64,000 nucleotides of DNA from assembly GCF_007280555.1 (NCBI RefSeq), contig NZ_VKDB01000008.1, positions 1 through 64,000 on the forward strand, read 5' to 3'. Source of the stretch: Deinococcus detaillensis. GTDB taxonomy: Bacteria; Deinococcota; Deinococci; Deinococcales; Deinococcaceae. The notes beneath the pieces were generated by a model. The model was not told the DNA's origin. It worked only from the letters and a program-made list of their open reading frames with translations, and did no database searches. Positions 28,696-38,969 of the stretch are shown in pieces. Position 1 is the first letter of the stretch. Each line of letters begins with the position of its first letter. Made by a program: the position numbers and the translations under genes.

Positions 28696-30132
28696 CCTGA
28701 ACAGCCCTCACTCCTCGTCATGAAATTCGGCGGCACCAATATGGGTGACGCCGCCGCCATTCGCCACTCGGCGTACCTCTCGCAGCGCAGCTCTAAAGAA
28801 GGCGTCAAGGTGGTGGTGGTGGTTTCGGCGATGGCGGGCGTGACCAATCAACTGCTCGGGATCGCCGAAGCCGCTGAAAAAGGCGACATCGCGCTGGCCA
28901 ACGACCAGATCGCGGGCCTGAGAACCCGCCACTTCACGGCGGCCCAAGACCTCGGCGCGGCTCCTGACAGCGGAGTGGTGCGCGAAATCCGTGAACTGCT
29001 CGAAACCCTGCGCCAAGCTGTCTACGGCGTGTACTTGCTGCGCGAACTCACCCCGCGAAGCCGCGACCTTATCGTGGCCTTCGGCGAGCGTTTATCGGCT
29101 CCGTTGATGGCGCTGGGGCTGAGTAGCCTCGGAGCGCGGGCCCATCACCTGACCGGCGGGCAAGCCGGCATCGTCACCGACAGCCATTTCGGCAGCGCCC
29201 GTCCGCTCAGCACGGCGGCGGGGCGCATCCGTGACCGGCTCAGCGGTCTGCTCGACGCTGGCCTGACGCCGGTGATCGCGGGATTTATGGGCGAAACCGA
29301 AAAAGGAGCCATCACCACGCTGGGGCGCGGCGGCACCGACTTTTCGGCGACCATCGTGGGCGCGGCTCTGCACGCTGACGAGGTCTGGGCCTGGAAAGAC
29401 GTGGACGGGGTGATGTCAGCCGATCCCCGAAGCGTGATGGGCGCACAAAATATTGCCCAGCTCAGTTACGGCGAGGTGATGGAGCTGGCTTACTTCGGAG
29501 CCAAGGTGCTGCACCCGCTGGCGGTCACGCCGCTGCAAGAAGCGGGCATTCCGCTGAGGGTCAAAAGCGCCGCTGACCCTGACTTTGCTGGAACTCTGGT
29601 CACCAGCGAGGCCCAAACCGACGGCCAGCACCCGGTCAAAGCGGTCACGGCCATTCGCGGGGTCAGCATCATCAACGTCTCCGGCGCAGGCATTTTGGGT
29701 GTGCCGGACGTGGTGGCCGACCTCTTCGCGGCGCTGGCCAGAGAAAACATCACCCTGCTGATGGTTTCGCAGTCGAGCAGCATGAGCAACGTCTCGCTGG
29801 TGATTTTGGGCAGCGACGAGGAGCACACGCTGGCGGCCCTGACTCCGCCGATGGGCGGCCGGCACCTGCAAGTGGACGTGCAGCGCGGCGTGGCGGTGCT
29901 GGCCATCGTGGGCGCGGGAATGCGCGGCACCAAGGGCGTCTCGGCCAAGCTGTTCAGCGCCCTTGCAAACGCGGATATCAATATCTTGATGATCTCGCAG
30001 GGATCGAGCGAGCTGAATATCAGCGTGGCGATCGAAGGTGCGGACGTAGAACACGCCACCCGCACCGTGCACAGCGCCTTTGGCCTGGACGCCGAGCCCG
30101 TCACCGACAAACCTGTCACCGACACGCGCTGA
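28693..30132 (+). CDS. lysC: Aspartate kinase
   Basis: Phosphorylates aspartate, the first step to lysine/DAP, threonine and methionine. 479 aa. The N-terminal kinase domain has [11 protein letters not shown] (KFGGT motif), [10 protein letters not shown] and [16 protein letters not shown]. The C-terminal half holds two ACT-type regulatory modules (from about residue 320; [20 protein letters not shown] is the classical effector-site segment), so feedback by an amino acid is expected. ATG 28693 has TAAACT seven bases upstream; earlier in-frame starts overlap the divergent amylase gene. Confidence 0.95.
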   Translation: MPEQPSLLVMKFGGTNMGDAAAIRHSAYLSQRSSKEGVKVVVVVSAMAGVTNQLLGIAEAAEKGDIALANDQIAGLRTRHFTAAQDLGAAPDSGVVREIRELLETLRQAVYGVYLLRELTPRSRDLIVAFGERLSAPLMALGLSSLGARAHHLTGGQAGIVTDSHFGSARPLSTAAGRIRDRLSGLLDAGLTPVIAGFMGETEKGAITTLGRGGTDFSATIVGAALHADEVWAWKDVDGVMSADPRSVMGAQNIAQLSYGEVMELAYFGAKVLHPLAVTPLQEAGIPLRVKSAADPDFAGTLVTSEAQTDGQHPVKAVTAIRGVSIINVSGAGILGVPDVVADLFAALARENITLLMVSQSSSMSNVSLVILGSDEEHTLAALTPPMGGRHLQVDVQRGVAVLAIVGAGMRGTKGVSAKLFSALANADINILMISQGSSELNISVAIEGADVEHATRTVHSAFGLDAEPVTDKPVTDTR

Positions 30133-30149
30133 CCAGCCAATTTTTTTGG

Positions 30150-30180
30150 GCAGGGCGTGGCCACAGTAGCCACGCCCTGC
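30150..30180. terminator. Perfect 12-bp hairpin after lysC
   Basis: GCAGGGCGTGGC and GCCACGCCCTGC pair perfectly around a seven-base loop, 17 bases after the lysC stop. A run of seven Ts lies before, not after, the stem, so it lacks the U-tail of a standard terminator on the plus strand. It may end transcription with help or protect a 3' end. Confidence 0.5.
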
Positions 30181-30359
30181 TGTCCTTATGACCTCTGGCT
30201 AGGTGTAGGGAGGCGATCCCTAAGCCGAGTGAGCTTTATTCTAAGCCAAAGCGCTCAGCTTATTGCTGCGCCGTCTGGCTGACGCGCTGATCACCTCACA
30301 GGCGGATGATAACGGCACACCAAAGGACGGTTCACTCCACCGCCCACAGGGAGCCCGTT

Positions 30360-30527
30360 ATGTTCGCTGATTTCCACCGTCAACACCTGATCGCTCAGGA
30401 ACGCATACAGTATCTCCGCGAGGAAGCCAGCTGCGCCCGCCTGCTCAGGCAAGCGCCGAGCCAAAGCGCCCCCTGGAGCTTTTGGAACTTCCTGCGTCCC
30501 CGTACGCCGCGCCCTGTCTCGGCTTGA
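30360..30527 (+). CDS. Small unknown protein (55 aa)
   Basis: A short basic protein that I do not recognise: a charged helix rich in Gln, Glu and Arg (HRQHLIAQERIQYLREEA) followed by a Trp/Pro/Arg-rich tail. ATG 30360 has AGGGAG six bases upstream. The frame is followed after 44 bases by a good Rho-independent terminator, and no other gene uses that terminator on the plus strand. This supports a real short transcript. Similar short Arg/Gln-rich helical proteins are common as unannotated genes in GC-rich bacteria. Confidence 0.55.
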   Translation: MFADFHRQHLIAQERIQYLREEASCARLLRQAPSQSAPWSFWNFLRPRTPRPVSA

Positions 30528-30571
30528 TGCCCTGCCCACTCTTTAGCTCATTTTCTTATCTTATTGAAAGC

Positions 30572-30608
30572 GGCGAACCAGGATCAAAGGTTCGCCACAT
30601 CTTTTTTT
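30572..30608 (+). terminator. Rho-independent terminator
   Basis: GGCGAACC and GGTTCGCC pair perfectly around a nine-base loop, followed by ACATC and seven Ts. It ends the transcript of the small gene at 30360-30527 and faces the end of the minus-strand RocB-like gene. Confidence 0.8.
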
Positions 30609-30614
30609 GCTTAT

Positions 30615-32243
30615 TTATCCAGCGCTCAGCCGTGCCCGCACAACCGCTCCAAGCAGCTGCGGCAACACTTCAAAAGCATACGGCTGATACACCCGCTCGG
30701 CACGCTGATGGTAATCGCGTCCCCACGGGCCGATGTTGACCACCGGTAAGCTGAGCCGCTCGCCTGTTTCTTCTTCTAATCGCATCCGGACTGTCCAAGC
30801 CGGGGTGTTGGCCCGTAGCAGTTTTGCTGAGGTGCTCTGAGGATCCTCCTGACTCAAAAAGCTCATGTCCGAGACACCGGGAAAAAAGGGGCGGGCTGTG
30901 ACCTTGACGCCGAACTGGGCTTCGGCGGCCCGGATGCCCGCTTCCACCGCGCTGAGCAGGGCCAGTGACCCCGCATCCTGGCCGAGTTCCACCGCCGGAT
31001 ACGGCAGCGAACCGAAGCCGATAACGGCGGCTGGGCCGGTGAGGCCTGCTTCCTGCACCGCCGCCAGGGTCAGCTGCTGACACAGGCGCGGGGTGTCCAG
31101 TTCGGGCGCGGCCGCTCTGGCCAGAGCTTCCAACCGCCGCAAAGCCGCTGTTCCGCCCCGCTTCTCTACCCGTTCCAGTAACTCGGCATAGGTCAAGGTC
31201 GGCATGCCTTCACTGTTCATTTCGGCAGCCGCGCCGCAGGCCCGCGCCCGTTCTGCGATGTTTTCCAAAGCCGCCGTCATCCCGGCTTCCACCGCCGCCC
31301 GGAACTGCGCCAAAGCCTGCTCGGGCGTGCGGGAGCGCAGCAGCATGTTAAAGGCGCACCACATCCCCGGCGGCGTGGTCACGTCGTAGGAGGGCTTGAG
31401 GTCGCTGAGTTGCAACAATACCGGCGGCGGCCCGGGTTCTGAAGGATGCGGGTCCATCAAATCCGGATGCAGTTCGACGCTCCGCAGCACTTCCGCGAGC
31501 AGCAGCGCCGCGCTCACGCCGTCAAACGGCGCTCCGGCGTGGGTCGGGCGTCCCAGCAGCAACGCCGTGGGCAAGACTTTGCCGACGCTGCCCAAAAAGA
31601 CGCTGCGGCCGAGCTCGCCGCTGCCGCTGTCCACCTCGGCGTCCAAGTTGAGGGCGCACAGCAGCTTGAGTTCATGTATGCGCTCAATGTCCGGCAGCTG
31701 CCGCACCAGCGAGCGCATGCCGTGCGAATTCTCTTCTTCGTCCGGCACCGCCACGAACAACAGGTTGCCGCGCTCGCCGCTTTCAGCCCACTCCTCCAGC
31801 AGCGCTAGGCCCGCCGCCAGCCCGCTTTTCATGTCCAAGCTGGCCCGCCCGAACAGGTACTCGCCGCTGGCCAAATCCGCTAAAGCCAAAGCATCAGTCT
31901 CAGCAGACAAAACGCTGGGCAGCGCAGCGGCCAGTGCGTCCGGCGAGAAGGCCAGCGCCTCCAGCTCGCCGTAATTGCTGACGCTCACCACGTCGTAATG
32001 CCCGGTCAGCAGCACGGTCGCAGCGACACGATCTTGGCCGCGCACCAGAGCGCAGACGCAAAAGCGCTCAAAGGGGTCGTGTAAGGTTTTTTCGAGCCAG
32101 ACTTGATCCGGACGCTCAGCGAAGTACGGCAATTTGAGCAGCTCTCTGCGCAGCCAAGGCCCAAAGGCTCCTTCTCCCGCCGTATTGGTGACGCTCGGCT
32201 GGGCCACCAGTTGGCGTGTCCAGTCTTCAGCCCGCCGGCGCAT
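30615..32243 (-). CDS. M20-family peptidase, RocB-like
   Basis: 542 aa zinc peptidase-like protein. The M20 metal motif is seen as TGHYDVVSV (His, Asp), then the long insertion and SLDMKSGLAAGLALLEEW, then the catalytic Glu pair in PDEEENSHGMR. The C-terminal PFFPGVSDMSFLS region fits the family. Length and insertions resemble the RocB arginine-utilisation branch rather than ArgE/DapE (~380 aa). I chose ATG 32243, two bases after the asnS stop; the longer frame overlaps asnS. Cytoplasmic, substrate uncertain. Confidence 0.85.
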   Translation of the reverse strand: MRRRAEDWTRQLVAQPSVTNTAGEGAFGPWLRRELLKLPYFAERPDQVWLEKTLHDPFERFCVCALVRGQDRVAATVLLTGHYDVVSVSNYGELEALAFSPDALAAALPSVLSAETDALALADLASGEYLFGRASLDMKSGLAAGLALLEEWAESGERGNLLFVAVPDEEENSHGMRSLVRQLPDIERIHELKLLCALNLDAEVDSGSGELGRSVFLGSVGKVLPTALLLGRPTHAGAPFDGVSAALLLAEVLRSVELHPDLMDPHPSEPGPPPVLLQLSDLKPSYDVTTPPGMWCAFNMLLRSRTPEQALAQFRAAVEAGMTAALENIAERARACGAAAEMNSEGMPTLTYAELLERVEKRGGTAALRRLEALARAAAPELDTPRLCQQLTLAAVQEAGLTGPAAVIGFGSLPYPAVELGQDAGSLALLSAVEAGIRAAEAQFGVKVTARPFFPGVSDMSFLSQEDPQSTSAKLLRANTPAWTVRMRLEEETGERLSLPVVNIGPWGRDYHQRAERVYQPYAFEVLPQLLGAVVRARLSAG

Positions 32244-32245
32244 GG

Positions 32246-33577
32246 TTACGGATACATCCGCGTGAGCATCCTTGGGAAGGCGATCGCCTCGCGGATGTGA
32301 TCGATGCCGCACACCCACGCCACGAAGCGCTCGAGGCCCATGCCGTAGCCAGCGTGCGGCACGCTGCCGTAGCGGCGCAAATCCAAGTACCATTCAAAAG
32401 CGTCGAGCGGCAAGCCCTGCTCGTCGATCCGCTTTTTGAGCAACTGGTAGTCGTGAATGCGCTGAGAGCCGCCGATGATTTCGCCGTAGCCTTCCGGGGC
32501 AATCATGTCGTCGCACAGGGCCAGGCGCGGGTCTTCGGGGTCAGGCTGCATATAAAAAGCCTTGATCGCCGCCGGATACTTCTCGATGATGACGGGCCGG
32601 TCAAACTTGGAGCCGACGATGGTTTCGTGCGGCGCTCCCAAATCGTCGCCCCACTCGACGGGCTGGGTCTCCGGCGAGACATTGGGCGGCAACTCGCCGG
32701 AGGCCAAGGTCTCGCGGATCAATTCCAGCGCCTGCGTGTAGCTCACGCGGGGAAAGTTGCCTTCGGCGGCGGGCTTCAGCTTCTCGGTGTCGCGCCCCAG
32801 CAAGGTCAGCTCCTCGCCGCACTGCTCCAGCACGCGGCGCACCAAAAAGCTGACCATCCGCTCTTGCAGCGCCATATTTTCAAGGTGAGTGCTGGGAGCC
32901 ACTTCCGGCTCGATCATCCAAAATTCGAGCAGGTGACGGCGCGTCTTGGATTTCTCGGCCCTGAAGGTCGGCCCGAAGGTGTAGACCTTACCGAAGGCCA
33001 GCGCTCCCGCTTCGGCGTGAAGCTGCCCGGTCTGAGAAAGGAAGGCTTTGTCTTCACCGAACAGATCGATCTCAAAGAGCTCGGTGGAGTCCTCGGCGGC
33101 ATTGGGCGTAAAAAAAGGCGCGTCGAAGCGGATAAAGCCTTCCGCGGCAAAAAAGTCCACGATCCCGCGCTCGACGGCGTCACGAATGCGCAAAATGGCC
33201 CAGGGACGGCGGTGACGCAGCCACAGGTGGCGGTGGTCTTGCAAAAACTCGATGCCGTGTTCTTTGGGGGTAATTGGGTACTCGCCGGAGCCGCCCACCA
33301 CTTCCAAGTTGCTGACCGAAAGCTCAACCCCGCTGGGTGAGCGCTCGTCGGCCCGCACCACTCCGGTCAGGCGCAGGCTGCTTTCCTGCGTCAGGTGCTT
33401 GGCGACTTCAAAAGTCTCCTCACTGACGTCGGGCTTAAATACGGTGGCCTGCACAAAACCGCTGCCGTCGCGCAGCTTGAGAAACTGCAATTTACCTTTG
33501 CCGCTCTTATCGGTTAGCCAGGCGTCGAGGGTCACGCTCTGACCGATCAATTGGGGAAGTTCACGAATAGAGGTCAT
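32246..33577 (-). CDS. asnS: Asparaginyl-tRNA synthetase
   Basis: Class IIb synthetase, 443 aa. It has an N-terminal OB-fold anticodon domain (residues ~1-110), motif 2 ([20 protein letters not shown]) and motif 3 ([11 protein letters not shown]). The segments [14 protein letters not shown] and [14 protein letters not shown] mark AsnRS rather than AspRS. Deinococcus is known to have both AsnRS and tRNA-dependent Asn formation by transamidation, so this is not surprising. ATG 33577 has a TATACT box eight bases upstream (33586-33591). It is followed directly by the RocB-like gene. Confidence 0.95.
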   Translation of the reverse strand: MTSIRELPQLIGQSVTLDAWLTDKSGKGKLQFLKLRDGSGFVQATVFKPDVSEETFEVAKHLTQESSLRLTGVVRADERSPSGVELSVSNLEVVGGSGEYPITPKEHGIEFLQDHRHLWLRHRRPWAILRIRDAVERGIVDFFAAEGFIRFDAPFFTPNAAEDSTELFEIDLFGEDKAFLSQTGQLHAEAGALAFGKVYTFGPTFRAEKSKTRRHLLEFWMIEPEVAPSTHLENMALQERMVSFLVRRVLEQCGEELTLLGRDTEKLKPAAEGNFPRVSYTQALELIRETLASGELPPNVSPETQPVEWGDDLGAPHETIVGSKFDRPVIIEKYPAAIKAFYMQPDPEDPRLALCDDMIAPEGYGEIIGGSQRIHDYQLLKKRIDEQGLPLDAFEWYLDLRRYGSVPHAGYGMGLERFVAWVCGIDHIREAIAFPRMLTRMYP

Positions 33578-33683
33578 GGACTCAAAGTATAAAGCGCCAA
33601 ACTCCTCCAAGAAGCGAAACCTGCTGATAGAACCTATTTTCACAAGCTAATTTATAAAATATTTATTTCACAAATTCGGAACC

Positions 33684-33713
33684 AAAAAAGAGCCGGGGAG
33701 ATTCCCTCGGCTC
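33684..33713 (-). terminator. Rho-independent terminator of the YbjN-like gene
   Basis: On the minus strand GAGCCGAGGG and CCCCGGCTC form a stem that is followed by six Ts. It sits 13 bases after the stop of the gene at 33727-34179. Confidence 0.85.
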
Positions 33714-33726
33714 CTGACAGGGCGGT

Positions 33727-34179
33727 TTAAGCTTGCGGCTGGGGCTGGGTGATCTGCACGCCTTCGAGGAACGCGTAATCGTCTTGGAAGTGCATCAGCA
33801 CGCCGCCGAAGAGGGTGTCGAAGGTTTCTTGGGGCATTTCGGTCAGCGTGGGGTAAAAGCCGACGTATTCGAGCCAGACGTTGCCGTCGTTATCGATGCT
33901 GCGGGCAAAAGCGCGTTCGCGGTTGCGCTCGTTGAGAATGCCCATGATCTCGTCTTTGCGCTCGGCGTAGGTCTTTTGGGTCACGCAGGTGACTTCGAGG
34001 CGCGAGGTGTTGTTGGGGCCGTCGTTGACGCTGACCAGCACGGCGGCGTCGCCCATCTCAAAGCGCCAGCCCATGCGGATAAAACGCTGGCCATTGTTTT
34101 CTTCCATATCCAGCTGGACTTCGCGCTCCTTGAGGTACTTGGCGATGGTTTCCAGCGTGAGCAATGCAGTTTCGGTCAT
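33727..34179 (-). CDS. YbjN-domain-like protein (150 aa)
   Basis: Soluble alpha/beta protein with the pattern of YbjN/type III secretion chaperone-like domains: [20 protein letters not shown] at the start, then a strand-rich middle and [20 protein letters not shown] near the end. ATG 34179 is chosen over 34212 because AGGAGG lies nine bases upstream. No catalytic motif is seen. It is monocistronic, between its own terminator and the divergent mntH promoter region. The role is unknown; family members are linked to stress and motility without a clear mechanism. Confidence 0.75.
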   Translation of the reverse strand: MTETALLTLETIAKYLKEREVQLDMEENNGQRFIRMGWRFEMGDAAVLVSVNDGPNNTSRLEVTCVTQKTYAERKDEIMGILNERNRERAFARSIDNDGNVWLEYVGFYPTLTEMPQETFDTLFGGVLMHFQDDYAFLEGVQITQPQPQA

Positions 34180-34350
34180 GGGGTACTTCCTCCTGAGAAT
34201 TGATGCCTGCAAGATTCTATCGCAAATAGGTGCTGTATGGAGCCATCCCCACCATCGCTAAAGAATATATATACATAAAGAGCCATACACATACAGAGGA
34301 GGCCAGCCCCTCGCATGAGACTCAGCTCTCCTCCCTATAACACTCCCCCC

Positions 34351-34387
34351 TTGAAATTTAGTTTTAGGTAAGCCTAAAATCGAAGGT
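34351..34387 (+). promoter_or_regulatory. mntH promoter, leaderless
   Basis: TTGAAA (34351-34356), an 18-base spacer and TAAAAT (34375-34380) lie seven bases before the GTG at 34388. This is a full -35/-10 pair placing the transcript start at or next to the start codon. Confidence 0.75.
34362..34379. promoter_or_regulatory. DtxR/MntR-type operator upstream of mntH
   Basis: TTTTAGGTAAGCCTAAAA has seven-base perfect arms around four bases and contains TTAGGTAAGCCTAA, very close to the DtxR/IdeR consensus core TTAGGTTAGCCTAA. It fills the space between -35 and -10 and covers most of the -10, so a metal-loaded DtxR-family repressor bound here would block mntH transcription. Confidence 0.8.
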
Positions 34388-35737
34388 GTGAATATCCGCA
34401 TGAACAAGCAAGCCAACAAAGAAAGTGGCTGGCGTCAGGAAAGTCTGGGCGAGTCCTTGAGCGACGTCGCCCGCATCAAGGTGGATTACAGCCAGCCGGC
34501 TTGGAAGCGCTTTATATCTTTTCTGGGGCCGGGGGCGCTGGTGGCGGTGGGCTACATGGACCCTGGCAACTGGGCCACCTCCATCGCGGGCGGCAGCGCC
34601 TACGGCTACACCCTGCTGAGCATGGTGCTCATTTCCTCATTGATGGCCATTTACTTGCAGGCCCTTTCGGCCCGCCTGGGTATCGCCACCGGGCGCGACC
34701 TGGCGCAGGCTTGCCGCGACCACTTCAGCAAACCCGCCGCTATCATGCTGTGGCTCTCGGCGGAAGTGGCCATCATCGCCACCGATCTGGCCGAGGTGAT
34801 CGGCACGGCGATTGCGCTCAATTTGCTGTTCGGGATGCCGCTCGTTCTCGGCGTGTGCCTGACGGTGGCCGACGTATTGCTGATCTTGCTGCTGCAAAAC
34901 AAGGGTTTCAAATACGTCGAAGCGCTGGTTATCACCTTGATTGCCACCATCGCCGTGGCCTTCCTCTTCGAAATGATCTTTTCCAAGCCTGAGCTTGCGC
35001 CGCTGCTGGGCGGTCTGGTGCCTTCCAAGCAGCTGCTCGACCCTGCCGTGCTCTACGTCGGCATCGGCATCCTGGGCGCAACGGTGATGCCGCACAATTT
35101 GTACCTCCACTCGGCCATCGTCAACACGCGCGGTTACAGACGTGACCAGGAAGGCAAGCGAGAAGCCATCAAGTTCGCCACCTGGGACTCGAGCATTGCG
35201 TTGACGTTCGCCTTTTTTATCAACGCCGCCATCCTGATTCTGGCTGCCGCCGCCTTCCACTACGCCGGGCGCACCGACATCGCTGAGATTCAGGACGCTT
35301 ATAAACTCCTCTCGCCGATGCTGGGGGCGGGCGCGGCCAGCATTTTGTTCGCGGTGGCGCTGCTGGCTTCGGGCCAGAACAGCACCCTGACCGGCACGCT
35401 GACCGGGCAGATCGTGATGGAAGGCTTTGTCAACATCCGCCTCAAGCCGTGGATCCGGCGGCTGATCACCCGGCTGATCGCTATCACGCCCACCCTCGCG
35501 GTGGTGCTGATCTACGGCGAAAAAGGCACCGGCAGCTTGTTGATCCTCTCACAGGTGGTGCTCTCGATGCAGCTCTCGTTCGCGGTGGTACCGCTGATGA
35601 TGTTCACGACCGACAAACGCAAGATGGGCGAATTCGCGGTCAATCCGTTCTGGAAGTGGGTCGGCTGGTTCATTACCGCCCTGATTATTGGCCTGAACGT
35701 GTTCTTGCTGGAGCAGACCTTCTTTCCGTCGGCCTGA
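34388..35737 (+). CDS. mntH: NRAMP-family Mn2+/divalent metal transporter
   Basis: 449 aa proton-coupled divalent metal importer with about 11 membrane helices. The metal-binding helix 1 motif is MDPGNWAT (DPGN) and helix 6 has GATVMPHNLYLHS (MPH), both intact, so Mn2+ (and Fe2+) transport is expected. Manganese accumulation supports oxidative protection of proteins in Deinococcus. GTG 34388 is favoured because of the -10 box seven bases before it; an ATG lies at 34400. A DtxR/MntR-type operator overlaps the promoter. Confidence 0.95.
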   Translation: MNIRMNKQANKESGWRQESLGESLSDVARIKVDYSQPAWKRFISFLGPGALVAVGYMDPGNWATSIAGGSAYGYTLLSMVLISSLMAIYLQALSARLGIATGRDLAQACRDHFSKPAAIMLWLSAEVAIIATDLAEVIGTAIALNLLFGMPLVLGVCLTVADVLLILLLQNKGFKYVEALVITLIATIAVAFLFEMIFSKPELAPLLGGLVPSKQLLDPAVLYVGIGILGATVMPHNLYLHSAIVNTRGYRRDQEGKREAIKFATWDSSIALTFAFFINAAILILAAAAFHYAGRTDIAEIQDAYKLLSPMLGAGAASILFAVALLASGQNSTLTGTLTGQIVMEGFVNIRLKPWIRRLITRLIAITPTLAVVLIYGEKGTGSLLILSQVVLSMQLSFAVVPLMMFTTDKRKMGEFAVNPFWKWVGWFITALIIGLNVFLLEQTFFPSA

Positions 35738-35752
35738 TTCCCGCAACTCAAA

Positions 35753-35792
35753 AGCAGGAGGCCAGGGTCAACGCTAACCCCGGCCTTCTGCT
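35753..35792. terminator. Bidirectional terminator between mntH and the RlpA-like gene
   Basis: AGCAGGAGGCC and GGCCTTCTGCT pair with one bulge, with GGGT/ACCC continuing inside. It is flanked by A-rich and T-rich sequence, ten bases from the end of the convergent gene. Confidence 0.75.
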
Positions 35793-35801
35793 CTTTGTTA
35801 A

Positions 35802-36140
35802 TTACCGCCGCCCGTACTTCAGCACCCGCACGTCCACCGCCGCTATGCCCTGCGAGAGAATGCCCAGCCTGGCCGCCGCCGTGCGCGACAAATCGATGAT
35901 CCGGCGGCTGTTGCCGAACGGCCCCCGGTCATTGATCAGCACGTCCACGCTATGCCCGCTTCTGAGCGTAACCCGCACCCAAGAACCCAGCGGCAAGGTG
36001 CGGTGGGCGGCGGTCATGCGGGTATAAGGATTGTATTTGCCGCCGTAATAAACGGCCTGTCCCGGCACCGCCAGCGCCAAAGAAGCGGACGCCAACACCA
36101 CAACGAGTATTCCTTGAAGTGCCACTTTCTTGAAGATCAA
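35802..36140 (-). CDS. RlpA-like double-psi beta-barrel secreted protein
   Basis: 112 aa with a signal peptide (hydrophobic core about 10-24, ending near LALA). The mature part is a single RlpA-like DPBB domain: [37 protein letters not shown] and the [12 protein letters not shown] segment. The conserved Asp of NDRGPF is present, as in lytic transglycosylase RlpA and expansin-like proteins. There is no SPOR domain. It is the last gene of the hisS operon and overlaps the aminopeptidase gene by four bases. Confidence 0.88.
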   Translation of the reverse strand: MIFKKVALQGILVVVLASASLALAVPGQAVYYGGKYNPYTRMTAAHRTLPLGSWVRVTLRSGHSVDVLINDRGPFGNSRRIIDLSRTAAARLGILSQGIAAVDVRVLKYGRR

Positions 36141-37210
36141 AACCGCTCCTTGGGACTGTGCGACAGCACCCGCGAGCCTTCGTCTGTCACCAGCACCAGA
36201 TCTTCGATGCGCACGCCGCCGAGGTGTTCGATATACACGCCCGGCTCGATGGTGATGACCATTCCGGCTTGCAAGACTTCTTCGGAAGTGCTGCGCAGGC
36301 CAGGCCCCTCATGGACATTCAGGCCCACGCCGTGGCCCAGCGAGTGCACGAAAGCGTCGGCCAGGTCGTAGCGGCCTAGCACCTCGCGGGCCAGCGCGTC
36401 CAGGTCGGCAGTTCTGACACCGGGTTTGATGGCCGCCAGCGCCGTTTCCTCAGCTTCGAGAACCGCCGTGTACATTCGCCGCTGACTTTCACTGACCTCG
36501 CCCAGCGCCAACGTGCGGGTGGAGTCGGAGAAGTAGCCGCCGAGCCGAGCGCCGAAATCGATGGTCACCAACTCGCTCTCCGCCAGCACCTTGTCCGAGG
36601 CCCGGCCATGGGGCAATGCTCCGCGTACGCCGCTGGCGACGATGGTCTCGAAAGCGGGGCCGTCCGCGCCCAAACGCCGCATGGCACTTTCTAAAGCCAG
36701 TGCCAGGTCTTGTTCCCGCGCTCCGGCCTTGATCAGCGGCAGGATTTCGGCGAAGGCGGCGTCGGCAATCGCCTGAGCCTGCTCGATCAGCTGCACTTCC
36801 GCTTCAGATTTGATCAGCCGCAGTCCCTCCACCACGCCGCTGAGCGGTGCGGGTTCAGCGGGCCAGTGCGCCTGCAACTCGCCAAGCTCCGCTACCGTCA
36901 GGTGCTGCATTTCAAATCCGACGTTCAGGCCCGAGAGGAGCGGCGCGGCGTGCTGCAAAGTCTCGGGCGAGCGGGCGATGAACACCGGAATGGCCGATTC
37001 CTGAGCGGCCTGCAAGGTGTAGCGGCCATCGGTATACAGCCACGCCCCGTCCGGCAAAATCAGCGCTTTGGCGTCTTCAGGACTGGAAAAGCCGCTGAGA
37101 TAGTTCACATTCTCCGGCTGACTGACCCACAGGGCGTCCACGCCCGCTGATTTGAGGGCCGAGCGAACGGCAGTTAGGCGTGCTGAAAAATCTGATTGGT
37201 GCTTTGACAT
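36137..37210 (-). CDS. Xaa-Pro aminopeptidase/dipeptidase (M24B)
   Basis: 357 aa. An N-terminal creatinase-like domain (about 1-130) precedes a pita-bread metallopeptidase domain. Metal ligands are seen as the two Asp in [16 protein letters not shown], the His in [14 protein letters not shown], Glu in ITIEPGVYI and Glu in VRIEDLVLV, so it should be active with two Mn/Co/Zn ions. It frees residues before proline from peptides in the cytoplasm. GGAG lies upstream of ATG 37210. It is 40 bases downstream of aspS. Confidence 0.92.
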   Translation of the reverse strand: MSKHQSDFSARLTAVRSALKSAGVDALWVSQPENVNYLSGFSSPEDAKALILPDGAWLYTDGRYTLQAAQESAIPVFIARSPETLQHAAPLLSGLNVGFEMQHLTVAELGELQAHWPAEPAPLSGVVEGLRLIKSEAEVQLIEQAQAIADAAFAEILPLIKAGAREQDLALALESAMRRLGADGPAFETIVASGVRGALPHGRASDKVLAESELVTIDFGARLGGYFSDSTRTLALGEVSESQRRMYTAVLEAEETALAAIKPGVRTADLDALAREVLGRYDLADAFVHSLGHGVGLNVHEGPGLRSTSEEVLQAGMVITIEPGVYIEHLGGVRIEDLVLVTDEGSRVLSHSPKERF

Positions 37211-37250
37211 GCTTTAACACTCCTTTTTAAGTTCAACGACGTGGTCGTCT

Positions 37251-38969
37251 TTACTCAAGGACAGCCACGCCCAATTCGGCAAGCTGCGCGGCGTTGACGC
37301 TGGACGGGGCCTGCGCCATGAGGTCGCTGCCTTTGTTGTTTTTGGGAAAGGCGATCACTTCGCGGATACTGCTCGCCCCGCTCATCACCATGATAAGGCG
37401 GTCAAAACCCCAAGCGACGCCGCCGTGGGGAGGCGTGCCGGAAGCCAGCGCGTCCAGAAAAAAGCCGAACTGGGCGTGGGCTTCTTCTTCGGAAAAGCCG
37501 ATGGCGCTGAACATCTGCCGCTGCACTTCGGGGTCGTGAATCCGCACCGAGCCGCCGCCGACTTCAAAGCCGTTGAGCACTAAATCGTAAGCTTGGGCGC
37601 GGATTTCGCCTTGCCGCTGGGTGCCGAACAGCGCCAAATCCTCGGGGTGCGGCGCGGTGAAGGGGTGGTGCATATACGTCCAGCGCTGATTGTCCTCATC
37701 GTATTCGAGCTGGGGAAAATCGGTGATCCAGACGGTTTCAAAGCCAGCAGACGCCAGATTCAAGAGGTCGCGCAGCGCCGTGCGAACCGCCCCAAGTGCC
37801 GTCACTGACTTTTTCCACTCGCCCGCCGCGAAGAGGAGCGTGCCGCCCTGCTCGACGCCTGTTCGGCTGAGCAGCTTCCCACTGACTCCCCCCACAAATT
37901 TGCTGATGCCGCCGGTGAAACCCTCGCCGTCTCGCCGCAGCCAGGCCAGTCCCCCAGCTCCGTTCTGCTTAGCGACGCGCTCAAGCTCATCAATTTGCTT
38001 GCGGGTCAGTTCACCGGTCGCCAGCACCTTGACGCAGGCCGCGTTTGCAAACGCCGCGAACTCGCCGCCCGCGAACAGATCGGTCACGTCTACAAACGGC
38101 AAACCGAAACGCAAGTCGGGCTTGTCGGAGCCGTAAGTGTCCATGGCCTGCTGATAGGTCAGGCGCGGGAAAGGGGAGGGCAAGTCCACGTCGAGCGCCG
38201 TTTTGAAGACGTGGCGCAGCAAGCGTTCGTTGAGATCGAGAATGTCTTCCTGGTTCACGAAGCTCATTTCAATGTCGAGCTGGGTGAAATCCGGCTGGCG
38301 GTCGGCACGCAGGTCTTCGTCTCTGAAGCAGCGGGCCAGCTGAAAATAGCGGTCCACGCCGGCGATCATCAGCAGCTGTTTAAAAAGCTGTGGGCTTTGC
38401 GGCAAGGCGTAGAACTCGCCGGGGCTGAGCCGGGAAGGCACCAGAAAATCGCGTGCGCCCTCGGGGGTGCTGCGGGTCAGCATCGGCGTTTCGACGTTGA
38501 TAAAGCCTTCCGCTGTCAGAAAAGCAGTGATGGCGGCGGAGACTTGCGAGCGGATCAGCAGTTTTTGGAACATCTCCGGGCGGCGCAAATCGAGGTAGCG
38601 GTATTTGAGGCGGATGTCTTCGGACACGTCCTCGCCTTTACTGAGTTCAAACGGCGGCGTCACGGCGGCGCTGAGCACTTGGGCCGCATCGGCGATCAGT
38701 TCATACGCGCCCAGCCCTTCCTTGCGCTGGCTTTCGGGGCGCAGGCGCAGCGTGCCGGTAAATTCAGCCACGTATTCGCCGCGCATCCGGTCGGCTTCGG
38801 CAAAAGCCGGGGAGCCGGGTTCGACCTGAACTTGCAGCAGACCGCTGCGGTCACGCAGGTCAATGAAAATCAGCTTGCCGAGGTCGCGCCGCCGCGCCAC
38901 CCAGCCCTGTACAGTGACGGTTTGATCGAGGTAAGGTTCGAGGTCGCTCAGGTACGCGGTGCGCTTCAT
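37251..38969 (-). CDS. aspS: Aspartyl-tRNA synthetase, bacterial type
   Basis: Class IIb, 572 aa. It has an N-terminal OB fold ([20 protein letters not shown]), motif 2 [20 protein letters not shown], the bacterial GAD insertion (about 280-410) and motif 3 [10 protein letters not shown]. The GAD domain marks the bacterial-type enzyme; Deinococcus also has an archaeal-type AspRS elsewhere that feeds transamidation. It overlaps hisS by four bases (ATGA), so the two synthetases are coupled. Confidence 0.96.
   Translation of the reverse strand: MKRTAYLSDLEPYLDQTVTVQGWVARRRDLGKLIFIDLRDRSGLLQVQVEPGSPAFAEADRMRGEYVAEFTGTLRLRPESQRKEGLGAYELIADAAQVLSAAVTPPFELSKGEDVSEDIRLKYRYLDLRRPEMFQKLLIRSQVSAAITAFLTAEGFINVETPMLTRSTPEGARDFLVPSRLSPGEFYALPQSPQLFKQLLMIAGVDRYFQLARCFRDEDLRADRQPDFTQLDIEMSFVNQEDILDLNERLLRHVFKTALDVDLPSPFPRLTYQQAMDTYGSDKPDLRFGLPFVDVTDLFAGGEFAAFANAACVKVLATGELTRKQIDELERVAKQNGAGGLAWLRRDGEGFTGGISKFVGGVSGKLLSRTGVEQGGTLLFAAGEWKKSVTALGAVRTALRDLLNLASAGFETVWITDFPQLEYDEDNQRWTYMHHPFTAPHPEDLALFGTQRQGEIRAQAYDLVLNGFEVGGGSVRIHDPEVQRQMFSAIGFSEEEAHAQFGFFLDALASGTPPHGGVAWGFDRLIMVMSGASSIREVIAFPKNNKGSDLMAQAPSSVNAAQLAELGVAVLE

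Noticed and set aside
30150..30180. Standard intrinsic terminator for lysC
   Set aside because: The stem is perfect but no T-run follows on either strand, so I keep it as a hairpin of uncertain role at low confidence.
34315..34371. 18-codon frame upstream of mntH preceded by AGGAGG
   Set aside because: The spacing to the SD-like AGGAGG is too long, the peptide is low in complexity, and its end overlaps the operator and -10 box; the mntH transcript most likely starts after it.
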